A stretch of DNA of 64,000 nucleotides from Microcebus murinus (Eukaryota; Chordata; Mammalia; Primates; Cheirogaleidae), in assembly GCF_040939455.1 (NCBI RefSeq), contig NC_134106.1, positions 86,621,001 to 86,685,000 of the forward strand, written 5' to 3'. Shown here piece by piece: positions 1 through 12,369 of the stretch (positions are counted from its first letter, which is position 1; the number at the start of each line of letters is the position of its first letter). The notes under the pieces are model-generated. The model saw only the letters and a list, made by a program, of their open reading frames with translations. It searched no databases and was not told where the DNA came from. Made by a program: the position numbers and the translations under genes.

Positions 1-1536
1 TTAATTACATGCCTTATAAGGAGATAAAAAAAAAGTACTGGGGGAATCTGAGATGAATACCAAAAAATACCACTGTGAGAATCATGCACAAGAAAAACTT
101 TTCTACAAATCTGGACATATCCACACCTGTGTGACTTACCAGCCATGGCCTTTGAGTGGGGATGAGGACACTGTGGCTGCCTGTGAGCTGGCGTCCCGAC
201 GATTTTTGTCATGCACCACACTTGTCCTCCAGAGTGTCAGGTGCTGGTGGCGTTTCTTTTGCAGCTCTGATGAGACAGGAGCCACATTCACAAGTTCTGC
301 CTGTGACTCTGGGCTGGTCAAGGCAGATGAGGGAGGGACATGTCAGAGGAGGCCCCTGGGGTCCCCTTGGCACTAGACAAGAGCCCTGGAGCACTGTGTG
401 GCACACGCTGGCCTGGCGTGTGCAGGCTCCACACGGGCGCACCCTCTGCCTCAGTGAAGCTCACAAGCTGATCATGTGGATGAAACACACGGGACAAGGT
501 CATGTGAGCCCATGGAGGGTGCACCGTCAGGGAAGGCTGTGAGTCCCAGCCGCCACTGCACCCAGATGACATCTGGGGTGGGGAGGCAGGTGCCCTGCAT
601 GGAGGGAAGTGGGCAGCTGAGCTCTGGGAAGGGGAGGAGAAGAGGGGGGAGAGGCAGCCAGGAGGCCCAGGGTGGGCAGGGATGGTTCTTAATGTCCTTG
701 CCATCCTCTGCCCAGGAACAGCTTGTACCTTCACACCAGAGGCCAGAGGAGTCCCAGGCAACCCCAGTAGAAACTGCCACAGGGGCCTGGCATCCTTGCC
801 TGGTCACCTCCTGCTTCCGGTGCCAACCGATGGCCCTTCTCACCTCCACCCTCTATGGCGTGGACTATGTGCTCATTGCCTAGTGGGCCCAGGGGCCTAG
901 AGGTGTAGGTCCGTAAAGAACCCTCTGTATACCCCCCACAGGATATGCCTCTAACTCAGGAGCCTCCAAAAGACCAAGGGAGCCACTGCCTGCAGCAGAG
1001 GCACTTTCTGTTTGAGTCCTTGGCTGCAAATGAATCTTGTGCTTTTTGTGCAATGCAGGTGAAAACGCCTTTGGTCTTATAGATCACACAGGGAAGGGAA
1101 GAAGGTCCATGGGAGCTACTGAACAGCTTCCTACTGTCAAAGGCCAGCAAGCAAACTGCCTCTTGCACACGGGAAAGAGAGCTGAGAAGGGAAAGCAATG
1201 GATGAAGACCATCCATGACTCTTCCAGGTGGAAGAAGTCTCCAGGGCAAAAGCTGTTGGTTTAGAGTAGAGACCTATGAAGGCCCAGGTGGGTAAGACAT
1301 GGGTCCTGTCACTTCCTTTGCAGACCTTCCTTTCCCTCCTTGGAAGTTTGAGATTTTCATTCCTTAGTTTTGTGGGTGCTGTCCTCCCATGCTCCACACC
1401 TCTTTTTTTTTGGCCCATTCTCCTTAATAATGTCATGGGGGTGCCTTACCGTGCTTTGGCCACTATTACAGCTTTTGGTCCCAGCAAGACAAGGGCAGAA
1501 ACTGGAGATTCATCTTCTTATCACACACCCCTAGAC
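1..1536. other. Intronic sequence, nothing recognised
   Basis: This is GC-rich intron upstream of the first exon seen. Several overlapping ORFs of about 100-150 codons are open on both strands, as expected of GC-rich DNA. None has a recognisable domain or a splice context. No repeat family was identified with confidence. Confidence 0.5.
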
Positions 1537-1746
1537 AGGGGTCAGCACACTTTCTGGAAGAAAAGTAAATATTTAGACTTTGCAACCCACATAGTCTCTG
1601 TCCTAGTGACTTAGCTCTGCCCTACTGGGTCAGAGCAACCAGAGGCAGCAATGAATGGTAGACATGTCTGGCTGCCAATAAAACTTTATTCACAACAGCA
1701 GAAGCAGGGGTGGAGACGCCAGGCCAGATCTGACCTGTGGGTGAGA
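1537..1746 (+). mobile_element. hAT-type non-autonomous MER DNA transposon, 3' truncated
   Basis: The segment begins with the terminal motif CAGGGGTCAGCA. It continues with the familiar internal order: an AAGTAAATATTTAGACTTTGC-like stretch, 'ctctgtc', then 'CAATAAAACTTTATTCACAA'-like sequence and a GGCC-AGATCTGACC motif. This is the pattern of the small hAT-Charlie MER elements that are widespread in mammals. The matching 3' inverted end (expected TGCCGACCCCTG) is missing, so the copy is truncated at its right side. The exact subfamily is not assigned. Confidence 0.65.
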
Positions 1747-4700
1747 ATTAAAGAGCCCACAGGCAGATCTGGAGCACCTTGGGGAGGGGTTGGCTGGTGG
1801 GCAGCGGTGCAGGTGAATGTTGGCGTCCATCTCCCGGGGTGAGCAAGTGATTCCTCTCGCCCACGGAGGCAACGTGGAAGCTGTGTCGGCAGCTAGCACG
1901 GCAGCTGCCTCTCCTGGGACAGACAACTGTGCTCGGGCTCCCTGGCCTCTGCCCTTGCTGGGGTGGGAGCTCAGGAGGCACCCAGGCTGCTGGCTGTACA
2001 AGCTGTTTGCTGCTCTTTGCAGAACTGAGCAGAAGAATCAGGCCATAAATGTTTCATTCTAGAATTTTCTTTGGGAAGCAAGTTCATGAGGGTCTGATTT
2101 ACACGGTGCGTGATGGAATGGTAGTGAGTGATGAATAATACATGCTCATTTCACTGCTCCTTGGGGTGATGACAGTGTCTTTTGGACTCATTAAAAATTA
2201 AAATGACATGTTTCTTCTCAGGTCTGTGCCATGGTGTCAAAGAAAGCGGCTAGGAGCCCCCACACAGCCTGCCACGCCACAGGCTCCCTTTTCTCCCTCT
2301 TAGTAATCCCGACAGGAAACTAGCACATCCTGGCCCCATTCAAACGGAGTGAGGAGCCTCTCGTCACTCGTGTTAGGTTACAACCTGCCAATTTAGAACT
2401 GGGGAACTGTGGCGGCCGCAGCACCACAGCCCGAGTCGATGCTTCCCACCAGGGGAGGCCGGAATCTCACGAAACGCACCACCATCAGGAACGACAGTCC
2501 AGTTCTTACCGACTGGCAGCTGCAGGGGTGAGTGCACCCCAGCGCAGCCTCTGTTGCAGGGAGGACAGTGTGGAGCAGGGGAGTGTGCCTGGCTCGTGCA
2601 CCGGGGAGCAGCGTGAGTAGCACGCTTCCCCTTTACTGTGCACACCGTTGTGAACTCCATCCGACTGGGGCGACCTCTCCAACCCGTGACCCTGCCAGCC
2701 AGCCCTGCCCATGCTGGGCTCGTGTTAATTGCCTGTGGGCTGTGTTGTGGAGCATTAGGCCCGAGGGATTGCTGTCATCACTGTTCTATGGGGGCAGTGA
2801 CTCTGAGGACCAGGCCACTGGTATCCCCGCATTGGTGGCCAGCTCCTCTGGAAGGTGCGTGTCCACCTACACAGGCTGAATCCCTGCGCGTGTCCATTAT
2901 GGGGTCCCGCAAAGACTGTAATGCAAACCTGCCGTATTATGATCAATCACCTTTCCTGGGGGTGGGCCCACGGGCGCAGCTCCGTGGTAGACAAGGCTGG
3001 GCTGCACTTTCAGCTGGAGCAGATATGTCCGGGTGGTTTGGAGACAGGGCAAGCATCTGTCCAAGGGCTGCGTTCCTAACTCCTTTTTTCAAGAGCACCC
3101 GAGCCCCTTCTCATTTCTTATTTTTACCACTGCCTGACTCCCTCTCTGCTGCCATGTCTTCACTAATCTCTTGGGGCCAGAGTCGGTGAAATTAAGCCAT
3201 CACAAATCAAAGCAGTATCAGAGAGGGGCTGGCGGTTAGCAGAAAGCCAGGCCCCCGTCCAGCTCCAGGCCCCACATGTGGTCAGAGTCCCTGACACCCT
3301 TGTGTCACGGTTAGTGGGTCTTAAACCGGACTCCCCTTACCCTGCACATGCTGTAGTTTCAGAGAAACCTTGAGTATCTCAGGAAGAGGAGCGATGGGTT
3401 AGGTGCGTGAGGGTGCATCAGACAGCGCCAGGGCTTGAAACCTGTTCCCTGCACTTCGGGGTTTGTAATCACAATCGTTTAGAGGAGCAGCCGCTTTTCC
3501 CCACAGCTGCTGCCGGACACCAGCACTGGTGGGCTCTCCTCAGGCCCTCAGCAGTCCGCAGCGCAGCCGGTCGGTGGGAGGGCCCCCGGGAGTGTCACTC
3601 CTCCCCTGCACCCCCAGCCCCGAGACGAGGACCAGCTCAGAGCAGGACGGGCTGGCCCTGTCTGCCCAGGAAGCCGCGCCAAGCCAGCGGGCTGCAGCTT
3701 CATTGCACTTTTAGTTTTGCATCCCCAGGGGCAGAGGCGTTGCCACCTTCAGCAGGACGCCCCTCTGCGCCCTCGCTGGGGCCCACACTGCCCTGCAGCG
3801 GCACTCGGGAGGCACCCCACGGAGCCACGCTTGCTGTGCGTCGGTTTAAGAGAACGCTCTGTCTTGACCTTTGGGAGAAAAAAACATTTCCCCAGGTGTG
3901 ACCTCTTGGCTCTCTTGCTCCAGCTCTCAGCACCAGCTGGCTGTGAGATCCCACGTGTTTGTTTGGAGTGTTTGCTGTATCACGTTTCAGCTGAGGGACA
4001 GGTTTCCAGCAAAGCTACTAGAGTGTCCCTCCTTTTCTCGCACTAGTATCTCAGGGTGGCAGAGGCCCCAGACACCCAAGGGGCCCTGTGGCAGCTCCTC
4101 ACATCCCCCCATGGAGCCCTCCTGAGCCTCCTAACGCCCCACCCTGCCGACCGCCTTATGTTTGGCTCACCCGGAGGAGTCGTGGATGCCGGCAGAGATG
4201 GGGTCGTGCTTCGTGCTGCTGCTCCTGCAAATCCATACTCTCCGCCGAGTCTCCTCCCTCTGTCCATGGGTGGGAATCCATCTTCCCTGCCTCCCCTGCC
4301 AACACATCATTCCCTCCTATCGAATGTGGCGTGGGTGGCCCGAGATCACCGGGGAGGGGAGACCAGCGAGCCAGAGTGGACTCCAGGCAGGCCGCCCCCC
4401 AGGCGGGTGCTGGCTGCGCTTTGCTTGTTCTATGCAGGTTTGGGCTGGTTTGGCTGTTTCTGGGGAGTTCATCTGGACCGGACAGGAGGCCTGTTAACAA
4501 AAGCAGAGCTCCGGGCCAGGCGTGAGCCAGCCATCTGTGTACCTGTGGCTCCCACTGCCCAGCCGACTGCCCGCTGCAGCAAAACAGTGTCCCCCGGGCC
4601 TAGACCTGCAAGCTGCCAGCCTGGCCCCTTTGGTGCTGCAAGGTCACACCCCATCCTCCCAGCACCCCCAGCAAAGGAGGTGTGTGGGGACCCGAGGATG

Positions 4701-6404
4701 GCGTGGGCTCACCGGCAGCCAGACCTCAAGTTGTTCAACTCTGTTTTCCTCTTCACATCCCTGTGAAAATGTTTCAGAAAACCATGGTCACTTGATATTA
4801 AAGTGATGAGTTGAACATATAGATTAAAATTAACATAATTATCCCCAAACCCAGCTCCCCAGGGGATCGACCTTACCATTTCATATGTAAGTTTCCTGAC
4901 CTTTTGCCTTTAAAAAACATGCATTGTTAACAGACATGAGATAATCATTCACATCCATTTCTCACCTCCTTTTCCACTGGACGTGCCCTGCACAGCCCTC
5001 CACGCCTGTCGTGTAGACGTCAGTGTAGACGGCGGCACAGTGTCCCATGTCCTCAGCCAGCCAGCCAGCCAGCCTGGGCCACAGGATGTTTGGGCAGCTT
5101 CAGTGATTCAGGCTTTTATTTCACAAATAGTGCTGCAGCACCAGTGTCCTCTGCGTGTCCTCAGAGGCAGGATGGGGGGTTCGAGTCTCCCTAGCGCAGC
5201 CCCAGGAAGCACCTGAGCATGTGAGCATCCCTGAGTCCAGTGGATCCTTCTTGTTCCCGGGCTCCCTTCCCAGTTCCACAGCGTGCAGCACTAGTGATGG
5301 TGGCTGCTCCTGCAACAGCCTCCCCTCCCCCGAACCATGGGACACAGTGACACGGGGCTCCTTCTGCTTTGTCAGCCCCTTCTTGGCCACGTTGTGGGCC
5401 CCCCTGGGTCACATCCCACCGGCTGCCCCAGGATTCCCCCTCCTGCCTACACAGCCTCCCAGGCCACCGTGTCCCCTTATACCCTGGCTTCAGGAATGAC
5501 AATAACCATAGCAGTTGCTGTGGCGACTGTGTAGTTTGTGTACTTACTGTGACTCCTCTATATGCCATAAAGTGTCTCGTTTCGTAGTCCAGCTAGGCTA
5601 GACGATGGGCGCTGTCTTGACCCCATTTTCTCATCCCTTGAGGTTCTCTGTCCTTCACTGCTTGGTTTTCAAAGTCTTGGGAACCACCGATTCTGTGTTC
5701 TGTCAGTTTTCCAGTTGTTTCAGGCAGGAGGCCAAATCCAGGCCCTGTTACTCCACCCTGGTCAGAGCAGAGGTCCGTGACTCTCAAAGAGGAGAGTACC
5801 GGGGCTCAAGGCCATTCTCCTGTCGAAGGGCACAGGCAGTGGCCCCACGGCCAGGCTGCACCACCTCCAGGTCAGCTTTGTGCTCATGACCTCAGGTCAC
5901 CCATCCAGGCCTGGATGGCATCGTGGGTGCCCTCATCTTACACGCCGAGACGTCTCCAGGCCAAATGCCATGTGTCCAACACCAAACCCTCCCCGATGTC
6001 ACACCCCCTTCTCTTCAAGTGGCATCTCCAGCTAGTCGAGGCTTAAAACTCGACCAGAATCCTCTCCTTGCTGCCTCCAGACTGTGAATCCACTAGTCCT
6101 GTCGGTAGAGGAGGGAACAGTGGCCCCCTAGACATGCCTGAGTCCTGAGCCCCAGACCTGCCCATGGCAGAAGGGACAATGACCCTGGGGTGGGGAGCTG
6201 CTCCTGGACTCTCCAGTGGCCACGTAGCCACCAGGGTCCACGTGAGGGGAAGGCAGGAGGGTCAGAGCCACAGAAGGAGACAAGATGATGGCAGCGGCTT
6301 TAGAGGCGGAGGAAGGGCCCACCGGCCAGGGAAGGCAGAGGCCTCAGGAAGCTGTACAGGCGGGAAGGGATTTTTCCCCAGCACCCCCTGAGGGAACAGA
6401 GCTG
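1747..6404. other. Intronic sequence, mostly GC-rich and apparently unique
   Basis: No exon with plausible splice sites and no clear repeat was recognised. GC-rich stretches (about 2400-4730 and 5300-6380) hold long chance ORFs on both strands. Two AT-richer islands (about 1990-2225 and 4745-4975) have short TAAT/TTAA motifs and could be unique regulatory DNA, but nothing proves it. Confidence 0.45.
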
Positions 6405-6783
6405 TGTTAGTCTGTTTGCGCTGCTATAAAGGAATGCCTGAAGCTGAGTAATTTATAAGGAAAAGAGGTTTGTTTGGCTCACGGTTCTGCAGACTGTACG
6501 AGAAGCACGGCGCCAGCATCTGCTTCTGGTGAGGGCTTCAGGGAGCTCCCAGTGGAGGCAGAACATGAAGGGCAGCAGGCGTGTCACGCGGCAGGAGCAA
6601 GGGAGGAGGAGGTGCCAGGCTCCTTCAAACCCCCAGCTGTCACGTGAGCTAGCACAGCCAGAACTACTCACTCCCAGGACGGCACCGAGCCCTCACTAAG
6701 GGCTCCACCCCCGTGACCACCTCCAACACTGCCATCACATTTCAGCTTGAAATTTGGAGGGGCCAAACGTCCAAACCGTATCA
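6405..6783 (-). mobile_element. MST-type MaLR solo LTR
   Basis: Read on the - strand the segment starts TGATACGGTTTGGA and ends CAGACTAACA, giving the TG...CA ends of a retroviral LTR. The interior follows the MST/THE1 order: a CCCCTCCAAATTTCA stretch, GTTGGAGGTGG, 'GCCTGGCACCTCC', 'CTCACCAGAAGCAGATGC' and AACCTCTTTTCCTTATAAATTA near the end. The length (about 380 bp) fits a complete LTR. No internal region adjoins it, so it is a solo LTR of ERVL-MaLR class. Confidence 0.85.
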
Positions 6784-8408
6784 GCAGCTCGGCTAACACC
6801 TTGACTTTAGGACTTTGGGCTTCAAGAACTGTAAGGTAGGAAATCCACGGTGCTGCCGATGGGCTCCGGTGCTGGTTTGGAGGCTGCAGGAACCTAACCT
6901 GTGGTGTGGTGGGTGAGCCCTCGGCCCCTGCATCAGCCTGCCTGAGATCAAGCCCAGCCTGGCCACTTTCTGGCTGTGTGAACGTGAGCCCTTCGCCTAA
7001 CTTCTCCGTGCCTCAGTTTCCTCATTTTGTAAATGCCCATTTGCAGGCTTGTTGTGAGGATTCGAAGCTTTATTCCAGGGGAATTGCTCAGAGCAGGGCC
7101 CAGCCACGGTAAGCTCTGTGTCGGGTGTGTATGCCATGGTCACAGCTGCTGCTGTCCTTACTAACAGCCTCCTCCTGGCTCCCTGATCCAGGCCGAGCTT
7201 CCTTGGGGCTTCTTGACAGGTCCCCGTAAAGCTGCAGATGTAAAGCTGCAGGTCTCCCTGCAGCCTTGGGGTGAGGACCAGAACCCTCGGGAGTCACACA
7301 GCCCTGCCTCTTGCAGTCTAGCATCCCGCCCTGCTGGCCCGGGGCCCCCTGGGCTCCTCCATGCCTGCCACCCCTGCCAGGGTCTGAATGTCCCCTCTAA
7401 AGCTCATGTTGAAACTTAGTCCCTGATGCAGCAGTGCTGAGAGGTGGGCTGCCTGTCCCCTGCACAGACGCTCCAGGAGGGAGGTCCTGGGGGGAGTGAG
7501 GTGGGAGCCTTCTCCTCCTCCCCCTCAGGTGTCTGTTCCGGCACTAAGCTCCCTGGACCCCGTGGGGCGGCTGTGGGGAAAGTGACCCAGGCGTTGCTGG
7601 GACCACCTCCTGGTCTGTCTCCCCTTCCGTCCCCCGGAGCCCATCGGCAGGGAGAAATGCCGACACCTCCCGTCACTCCCTGCGGGTGCACTCAGCCATT
7701 GCCTACCTCTATGCCTGCCCCGGGGATGGGACGGGTAAGGGGCTGCCTCTGGACACCGGGCTCTCGGCAGCCTTTCCTCTCTCAAGCATCTGAGTTGTGA
7801 CGGTGAGTCCTTGGAGACGTAGCGTGTCCTGGAGACACGAGGGAGGCTGCGCTTCCAGATTGCATGAGCTCATTCTGCCAGCCGCTCCACGTCTACACGG
7901 GAGGAAGAGGGAGAGTTTCTGTGTTGCAGAGGCCGCCCACAGTCTCAGGCTCCATCCACTCTGCTGGTGCACAGGGAGTGTGGCCACCAGGGAGGGGTCG
8001 GAAGGTGGCCTGCAGAGCATGGGCCCCTCGGCTCAGTAAGGCTGGAACTGACCGGAAGCCGAGAGAATCACCCCCGGCTCCCTCACAGCAGTGGCCAGTC
8101 GAGGGCCAGGGCTGCCTGCCTGCCTGGCAGCCGTGCAGCCCGCTCTGCCCTCCCACCTCTGCCTCTGTGACCTGGCCCACCTGAGGACACACGGCCCTGA
8201 CGACACACACACTTTCCCAGCCAGAGCCCCCGCCCCACCTGCCTCCTGCCCGTGTAGCTGCAGCCTGGCCTGGCCATCTGGCTCCTGTGTCTCTGGGGTC
8301 TCCCTCCTGTCCCCATCGGTGCTACCAGGGATCCTCGGGCAAGGGAGGACCTCCTGGCTCCCTTGCCTGGGGACAGACCTCCCTCCTGCAGGATCCCGAT
8401 ACCCCCTG
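6784..8408. other. Intronic sequence between the MST and MLT1-like repeats
   Basis: Apart from the MIR described separately, this is GC-rich intron. A short stretch at about 7382-7450 resembles the start of a MaLR/MER LTR ('GTCTGAATGTCCCCTC', 'TTGAAACTTAGTCCC'), but it is too short and diverged to assign. No exon was recognised. Confidence 0.4.
6900..7115 (+). repeat. MIR SINE
   Basis: This carries the MIR core order in the + direction: CTGGCCACTTTCTGGCTGTGTGA, then 'CCTCAGTTTCCTCAT' with 'TTGTAAATG', then 'GCTTGTTGTGAGGATTCGA'. It is an old, diverged tRNA-derived SINE found in all mammals. Confidence 0.8.
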
Positions 8409-8805
8409 CTTGGGCTTCCTGGGGCTGCCGTAGCGTCCCACAAAGCAACAGAAAGTGATTCTTATAGTTATGGAGTCCCGAGGCCTGAAATCAACGTGTC
8501 GGCAGGGTTGGTTCCTTCTGAAGGCTGAGGGGACCCTGTTCCAGGCCTGTCTCGTGACTTGTGGTGGCAGCTGGCAATCCTTGGTGCTCCTGGGCTCGCA
8601 GACGCTTCACACCGATGTCCACTCCATGGCACGTGGCCTATGGTAATGCCTGTCCTCTCTGTGTCTCGCCTTTGTATTTAGGCCCCACTCTAAGCAAGGA
8701 TACTCTCTTCTCCTTATATTATGTCTGCAAAGACCCTATTCCAGATGAGGCCACATTCACAGGTGCCAGGGGCTGGGACTGGGACACAGTTCAACCCACT
8801 GTGCT
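8409..8805 (-). mobile_element. MLT1-like MaLR LTR, diverged
   Basis: On the + strand the segment follows the reverse complement of a MaLR LTR: a GGGCTGCCGTAGC motif, 'CAACAGAAAGTGATTCTTATAGTTATGGAG'-like sequence, 'GCAGGGTTGGTTCCTTCTGA', then 'TGCAAAGACCCTATTCCAGATGAGG' and a 'GGGACACAGTTCAACCCA' end. Divergence is high and the ends are approximate. Confidence 0.5.
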
Positions 8806-9572
8806 ATCCAATACCTCTGAACAGGAAGGCAGGACGGCTGCCCCAGGGGAGGGCAGGGGCAGGACGGGGGCTGGGTTGTGAGGGGGTTTGGGGACAGCGC
8901 TGCCCCTCCTGGGCTGGGTCTAAGAATTCTCCATGCAGGAATTCCTCGGCAGGACCTTGGTGCTGCCAGATTCCTACCCTTGGCCCTTGACCTCTTCCCC
9001 CAGAGCACTCAGCACACCTGGTGCTGAGAAGGCACAGCCTCAAAGCAGACCACTCCTTAGGTGGCCTCCTCGAGTGGAGACGTGACACTTTGAGCACTTC
9101 GGGTCCTGGCAGGGCTGTGCCCTGTGAATGCTGACCCCGCGGACTGCCGCTCGGTCCGCAGCCAAAGGGCCAGTTTTCTTTAGAGATCAATCTTCAGTTC
9201 CTGGGGACACCGTTTTCAAATAAGCTCATGTTTCATAGCATGAAAGGCTTTGTGTGGACGTTCTTTAACAAAAAGAATAATTCATTCAAGAGCTAAGAAT
9301 AAAGCCAGGCGTCCCAGCATGGCCATCTCTAGATGCAGGCCAGAGGATGTTTCCTGAATTGCTCGGAAGGCGACAGGTGTCCTTGGCCTCCAGGCTCCCT
9401 CCCGTGGGCTAAAGAAACATTTTAACAAACCAGGCAAGCTCGGCCTGTGCGTTTCAGGGGCCAGGCGGCCGGAGGAGGAGCAAGCGCCTGTCCGCGCCAC
9501 CCGGACCCTACCCGTAAGCTTCCCCCTGCAAGTCTCGTCCCCTCACTCCTGTCTCCTCTTGTCTGTTTCCAG

Positions 9573-9676
9573 GACGCCTCCTCCTCGGCCGGATCCACCC
9601 CCACGGCCATCCCGAGGGCCGCTGCCATGGCCGGAGAGCAGGGCACGCCTTCCAAGGTCCAGCTGCCCCTCAACGT
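9573..9676 (+). CDS. SH3RF3: SH3RF3 coding exon: linker just before the third SH3 domain
   Basis: This is an internal exon of 104 bp. It is preceded by a pyrimidine-rich tract ending TTTCCAG (9566-9572) and followed by the donor GTGAGC at 9677. It opens in phase 0 with GAC (Asp) and ends with the first two bases of a Val codon (GT), completed by G at 24532. It encodes about 35 residues: a Ser/Ala/Thr-rich part (SSSAGSTPTAIPRAAA) and then SKVQLPLNV, which leads straight into the SH3 fold of the next exon. In POSH proteins the region between SH3-2 and SH3-3 is a low-complexity linker near the Rac-binding area. That role is family knowledge and is not visible here. Translation in this frame is open, with a stop just inside the intron (TGA at 9678-9680). 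Confidence 0.92.
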
Positions 9677-9876
9677 GTGAGCTGCCCTTTGTGTCTGTCG
9701 GGTCCCCGCCTGTGGCACCTCCCGCCCGCCCACACTTGCGTGTGCACCTGTGGTTTCCGCAGCGTGTTTCCATCTGGTCAGGGCAGTTGTGTGCGTATGA
9801 TAACACTGCTGGAAGGAGAGTGTGGAAAACAAAATTCCAGCAACTTTTTTTAATGTCATTGTCCCGAGGACATTTC

Positions 9877-10217
9877 TTTTTTTTTTTTTTTTCCATTTTG
9901 ACCAAAAGAGTTTACTCCAGAGATGCAAACAGAGTTAAAGATCAGGAAAATTATCAATATAATCAATCACATCAATATATTAAAGGAGGGAAACCATGCG
10001 ATCATATCCATAGGTACTGAAAACGATACTAAGTAAAATAGAAATGGCTGGAAACCACTTAAAATAGCTATAAGAAAATCAAACCATTATAATTAAAATC
10101 AGTAATTAGATAATACTGTCCATTATTATTATCATTTACTATTGTCTGGATGCTTATCTGAAAACAGTGTAAGAAAATTTAAAAACTAGCATATGTACTT
10201 AGAAATATAGCTAAAAT
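9877..10217 (+). mobile_element. L1 ORF2 fragment with leading poly-T
   Basis: A 16-base T run (9877-9892) is followed by sequence matching the L1 ORF2 stretch 'GTTTACTCCAGAGATGCAA', then 'CATCAATATATTAAAGGAGGGAAACCA' and a diverged 'ATCATATCCATAGGTACTGA' in the sense direction. The homology fades after about 10050, so the right limit is uncertain. Confidence 0.5.
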
Positions 10218-10370
10218 GACTTTTTTTTCTTCATCATATTATGGGGGTACAAATGTTGTTAAGGTTACATATATTGCCCTTGCCACCCCTCCCCGCTCGA
10301 GTCAAGAGCTTCAAGCGTGTCCATCCTCCAGGTGGTGTGCATCACACTCATTATGTAAGTATATTTCTTA
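10218..10370 (-). mobile_element. Strepsirrhine-type L1 3' end fragment
   Basis: After a TTTTTTTTC run come 'TCATATTATGGGGGTACAAATG', 'GTTACATATATTGCCCTTGCC', then an 'AGAGCTTCAAGCGTGTCCATCC' block and 'CATCACACTCATTATG'. This is the reverse complement of the L1 3' untranslated end common in lemur and galago genomes. It lies directly beside a sense-strand L1 piece, so the pair may be a rearranged insertion or two separate events. Confidence 0.6.
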
Positions 10371-12369
10371 TAAGCAGGGGGGATGTTCAAAATATTTGAC
10401 AACATAGGCACCGGTCAATCAGGAGAGGAGCCAAGCATAGCTTGCAGCAGACCACGACCCGTGAGACGGTCTGGGGTGGCCCTGGAGAGGGAGGAGGTGG
10501 TCAGACCAGAGCTGCTCTTGGGAGCCCAGCAGTCCCTGGTTACCAACTGCTCAGAGTAGCTCAGCTTTTCTGCCGCTGTCACAGCCGTGCCAGTCATGCC
10601 AGCTGCATCTCATCCCCGAATATAACCAGATGAATCATTGCTAGGAAGTGAGATGCTTATCTTGTTTAGAAAATCTGCTCAGTTAAATTATAGCTCTTAA
10701 AAGATATATGCAGTTTAAAAATTCCCCATTTAAATAGTGTTCTGGAGAATTAGATTGCTTTCTGCTCTTGTGTTTGGCAGAGTTCAGTCACTCGAATGAA
10801 TGTTTTAAGGTGGAGCGTAGGAATTAGGCAAGCAGTATGATGAATTCAGAAAGGTCTGTCTATCTGGGGTCAGAGGGATGCTCAGAACCTGTGTAGTTGG
10901 AGAACGGGATATAGTTTAAGACAAAAAAAAATTCTTTTTGAAACAGCAATTTGCCAAGCTTTAAAAGGTCTCCTAGAAGTTGCTTAACTACTGCTACACA
11001 CTTAACCACCTCTTTAGGTCAAGTGGAAACCTTTGGCTTTATCTGGGGTGGACAGGACAGCTTCCGACATCCTCCCACTGTGATTAACCAACTTAACTGT
11101 AGGAATTTGAAATTTACCTGTTTTTCACCCAGCTTCCTGGGGGCTCATAGTTGAGTAAGCTGCATTTCTGATGTCTTAAGGCAGATATTCAAGTTTTCAT
11201 TAACACTGGACGAAGATACTGTCTTCTGACCACGCTCCTGAATCAGCTCTCGCCATTTAGAGCAAAGCTGGGAGGGCTGCCTCAAAGGTCAAATTTTCCT
11301 CTATGGTCCTCATCACTGCATGGGTTTGACCACATCATGTGTCCCGAGATACAAGCCCTCGTGACTGAGGGCTGATCCCACGCAGTCAGCCAAGGGCTGG
11401 TGGCAGGATGTCATTCTTCACCCCTTCTTTTGTCATGTGAGAGGCTTCCATAGCATGTGTCTCCTAAGGGCTCCACTGCCCTGAGACACAGAAGGGTCTT
11501 CATTTGGCCACCCAGTGCATGGAGGCAGCTACGCATCACAGAGATACTGCCCACTCTTGCACCCCCCTCTCCACTCCTGCCACATTGGGAATTCCACTCT
11601 CTGGCTGACCTGCTGTAGTTCACAGGGCAGAAACCTGAGTGTCTGCTCCTAGAGGCTATGCTTCCAGGCATAGCTGTTTGTCCAGAGGGTCGAAGGCCAA
11701 TGAGAACACTGTGAGTGTGGTGCCCCTGACGTGGGAGCATCTGATTCTCACCTCCACTTCTCCTCGGGCATCTTAGAGCCATCTCGGGGTGCGAAGCACC
11801 AGAGGAGGTGGGGAGGGGTGGAGGGTCACCCTGTGGGAGCCACCTGAGTCATCTCCAGCAGTTTGGCAGAGGAAGAAGAGACGGACACATCTTGGTCTGG
11901 CTCCTGTCTGGCCCTGGGAAAGGAGCTGCCTCACCTAGCCCTGGGCATGTCCCTGTGAACCAAGGGCAGCCTAACCTCTTGGCTCTCAGCCTCACTCCAG
12001 GGACTGGGTGTCATCTTGCCACCAGAGAAGAAAACTGCTGTAATCACATGGGTGTGATTAATAGGCCTCAGGGAAAAGCAGGTGCCTCCTGAGGCACGTG
12101 ACCACCCAGACACTGCCTGGGGGACTTGAAGCGGTGAGGAGGAGGCCAGAAAAAGACTCTTGGGGCAGAGGGAGGGGCTGGCCTGCAGACAGGGCAAGGG
12201 AAGCCCAAGGGAATAGCAGTCGGCAGCTTTTATCCGCCAGTGCTGGTGTGCAGAGCAGGGTCTCTGGATCAGGCAGTCAACGTTGGTCACATGAGACATG
12301 CTCTCTGTCCTAAGTGAAACAACCCCACAGGCCTTGCTTTGGTTGTGGGTAGCCCTCCTCACAACCTCA
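10371..12369. other. Intronic sequence, nothing recognised
   Basis: This is mixed-composition intron between the L1 3' fragment and the large L1M. No confident repeat, exon or RNA gene was seen. The stretch at about 10640-11160 is AT-richer and apparently unique. Confidence 0.45.

Noticed and set aside
4056..4766. 236-codon ORF on the + strand
   Set aside because: GC-rich intronic DNA with three overlapping ORFs in other frames and strand; Pro/Ala/Gly/Ser-rich translation without domain or splice sites.
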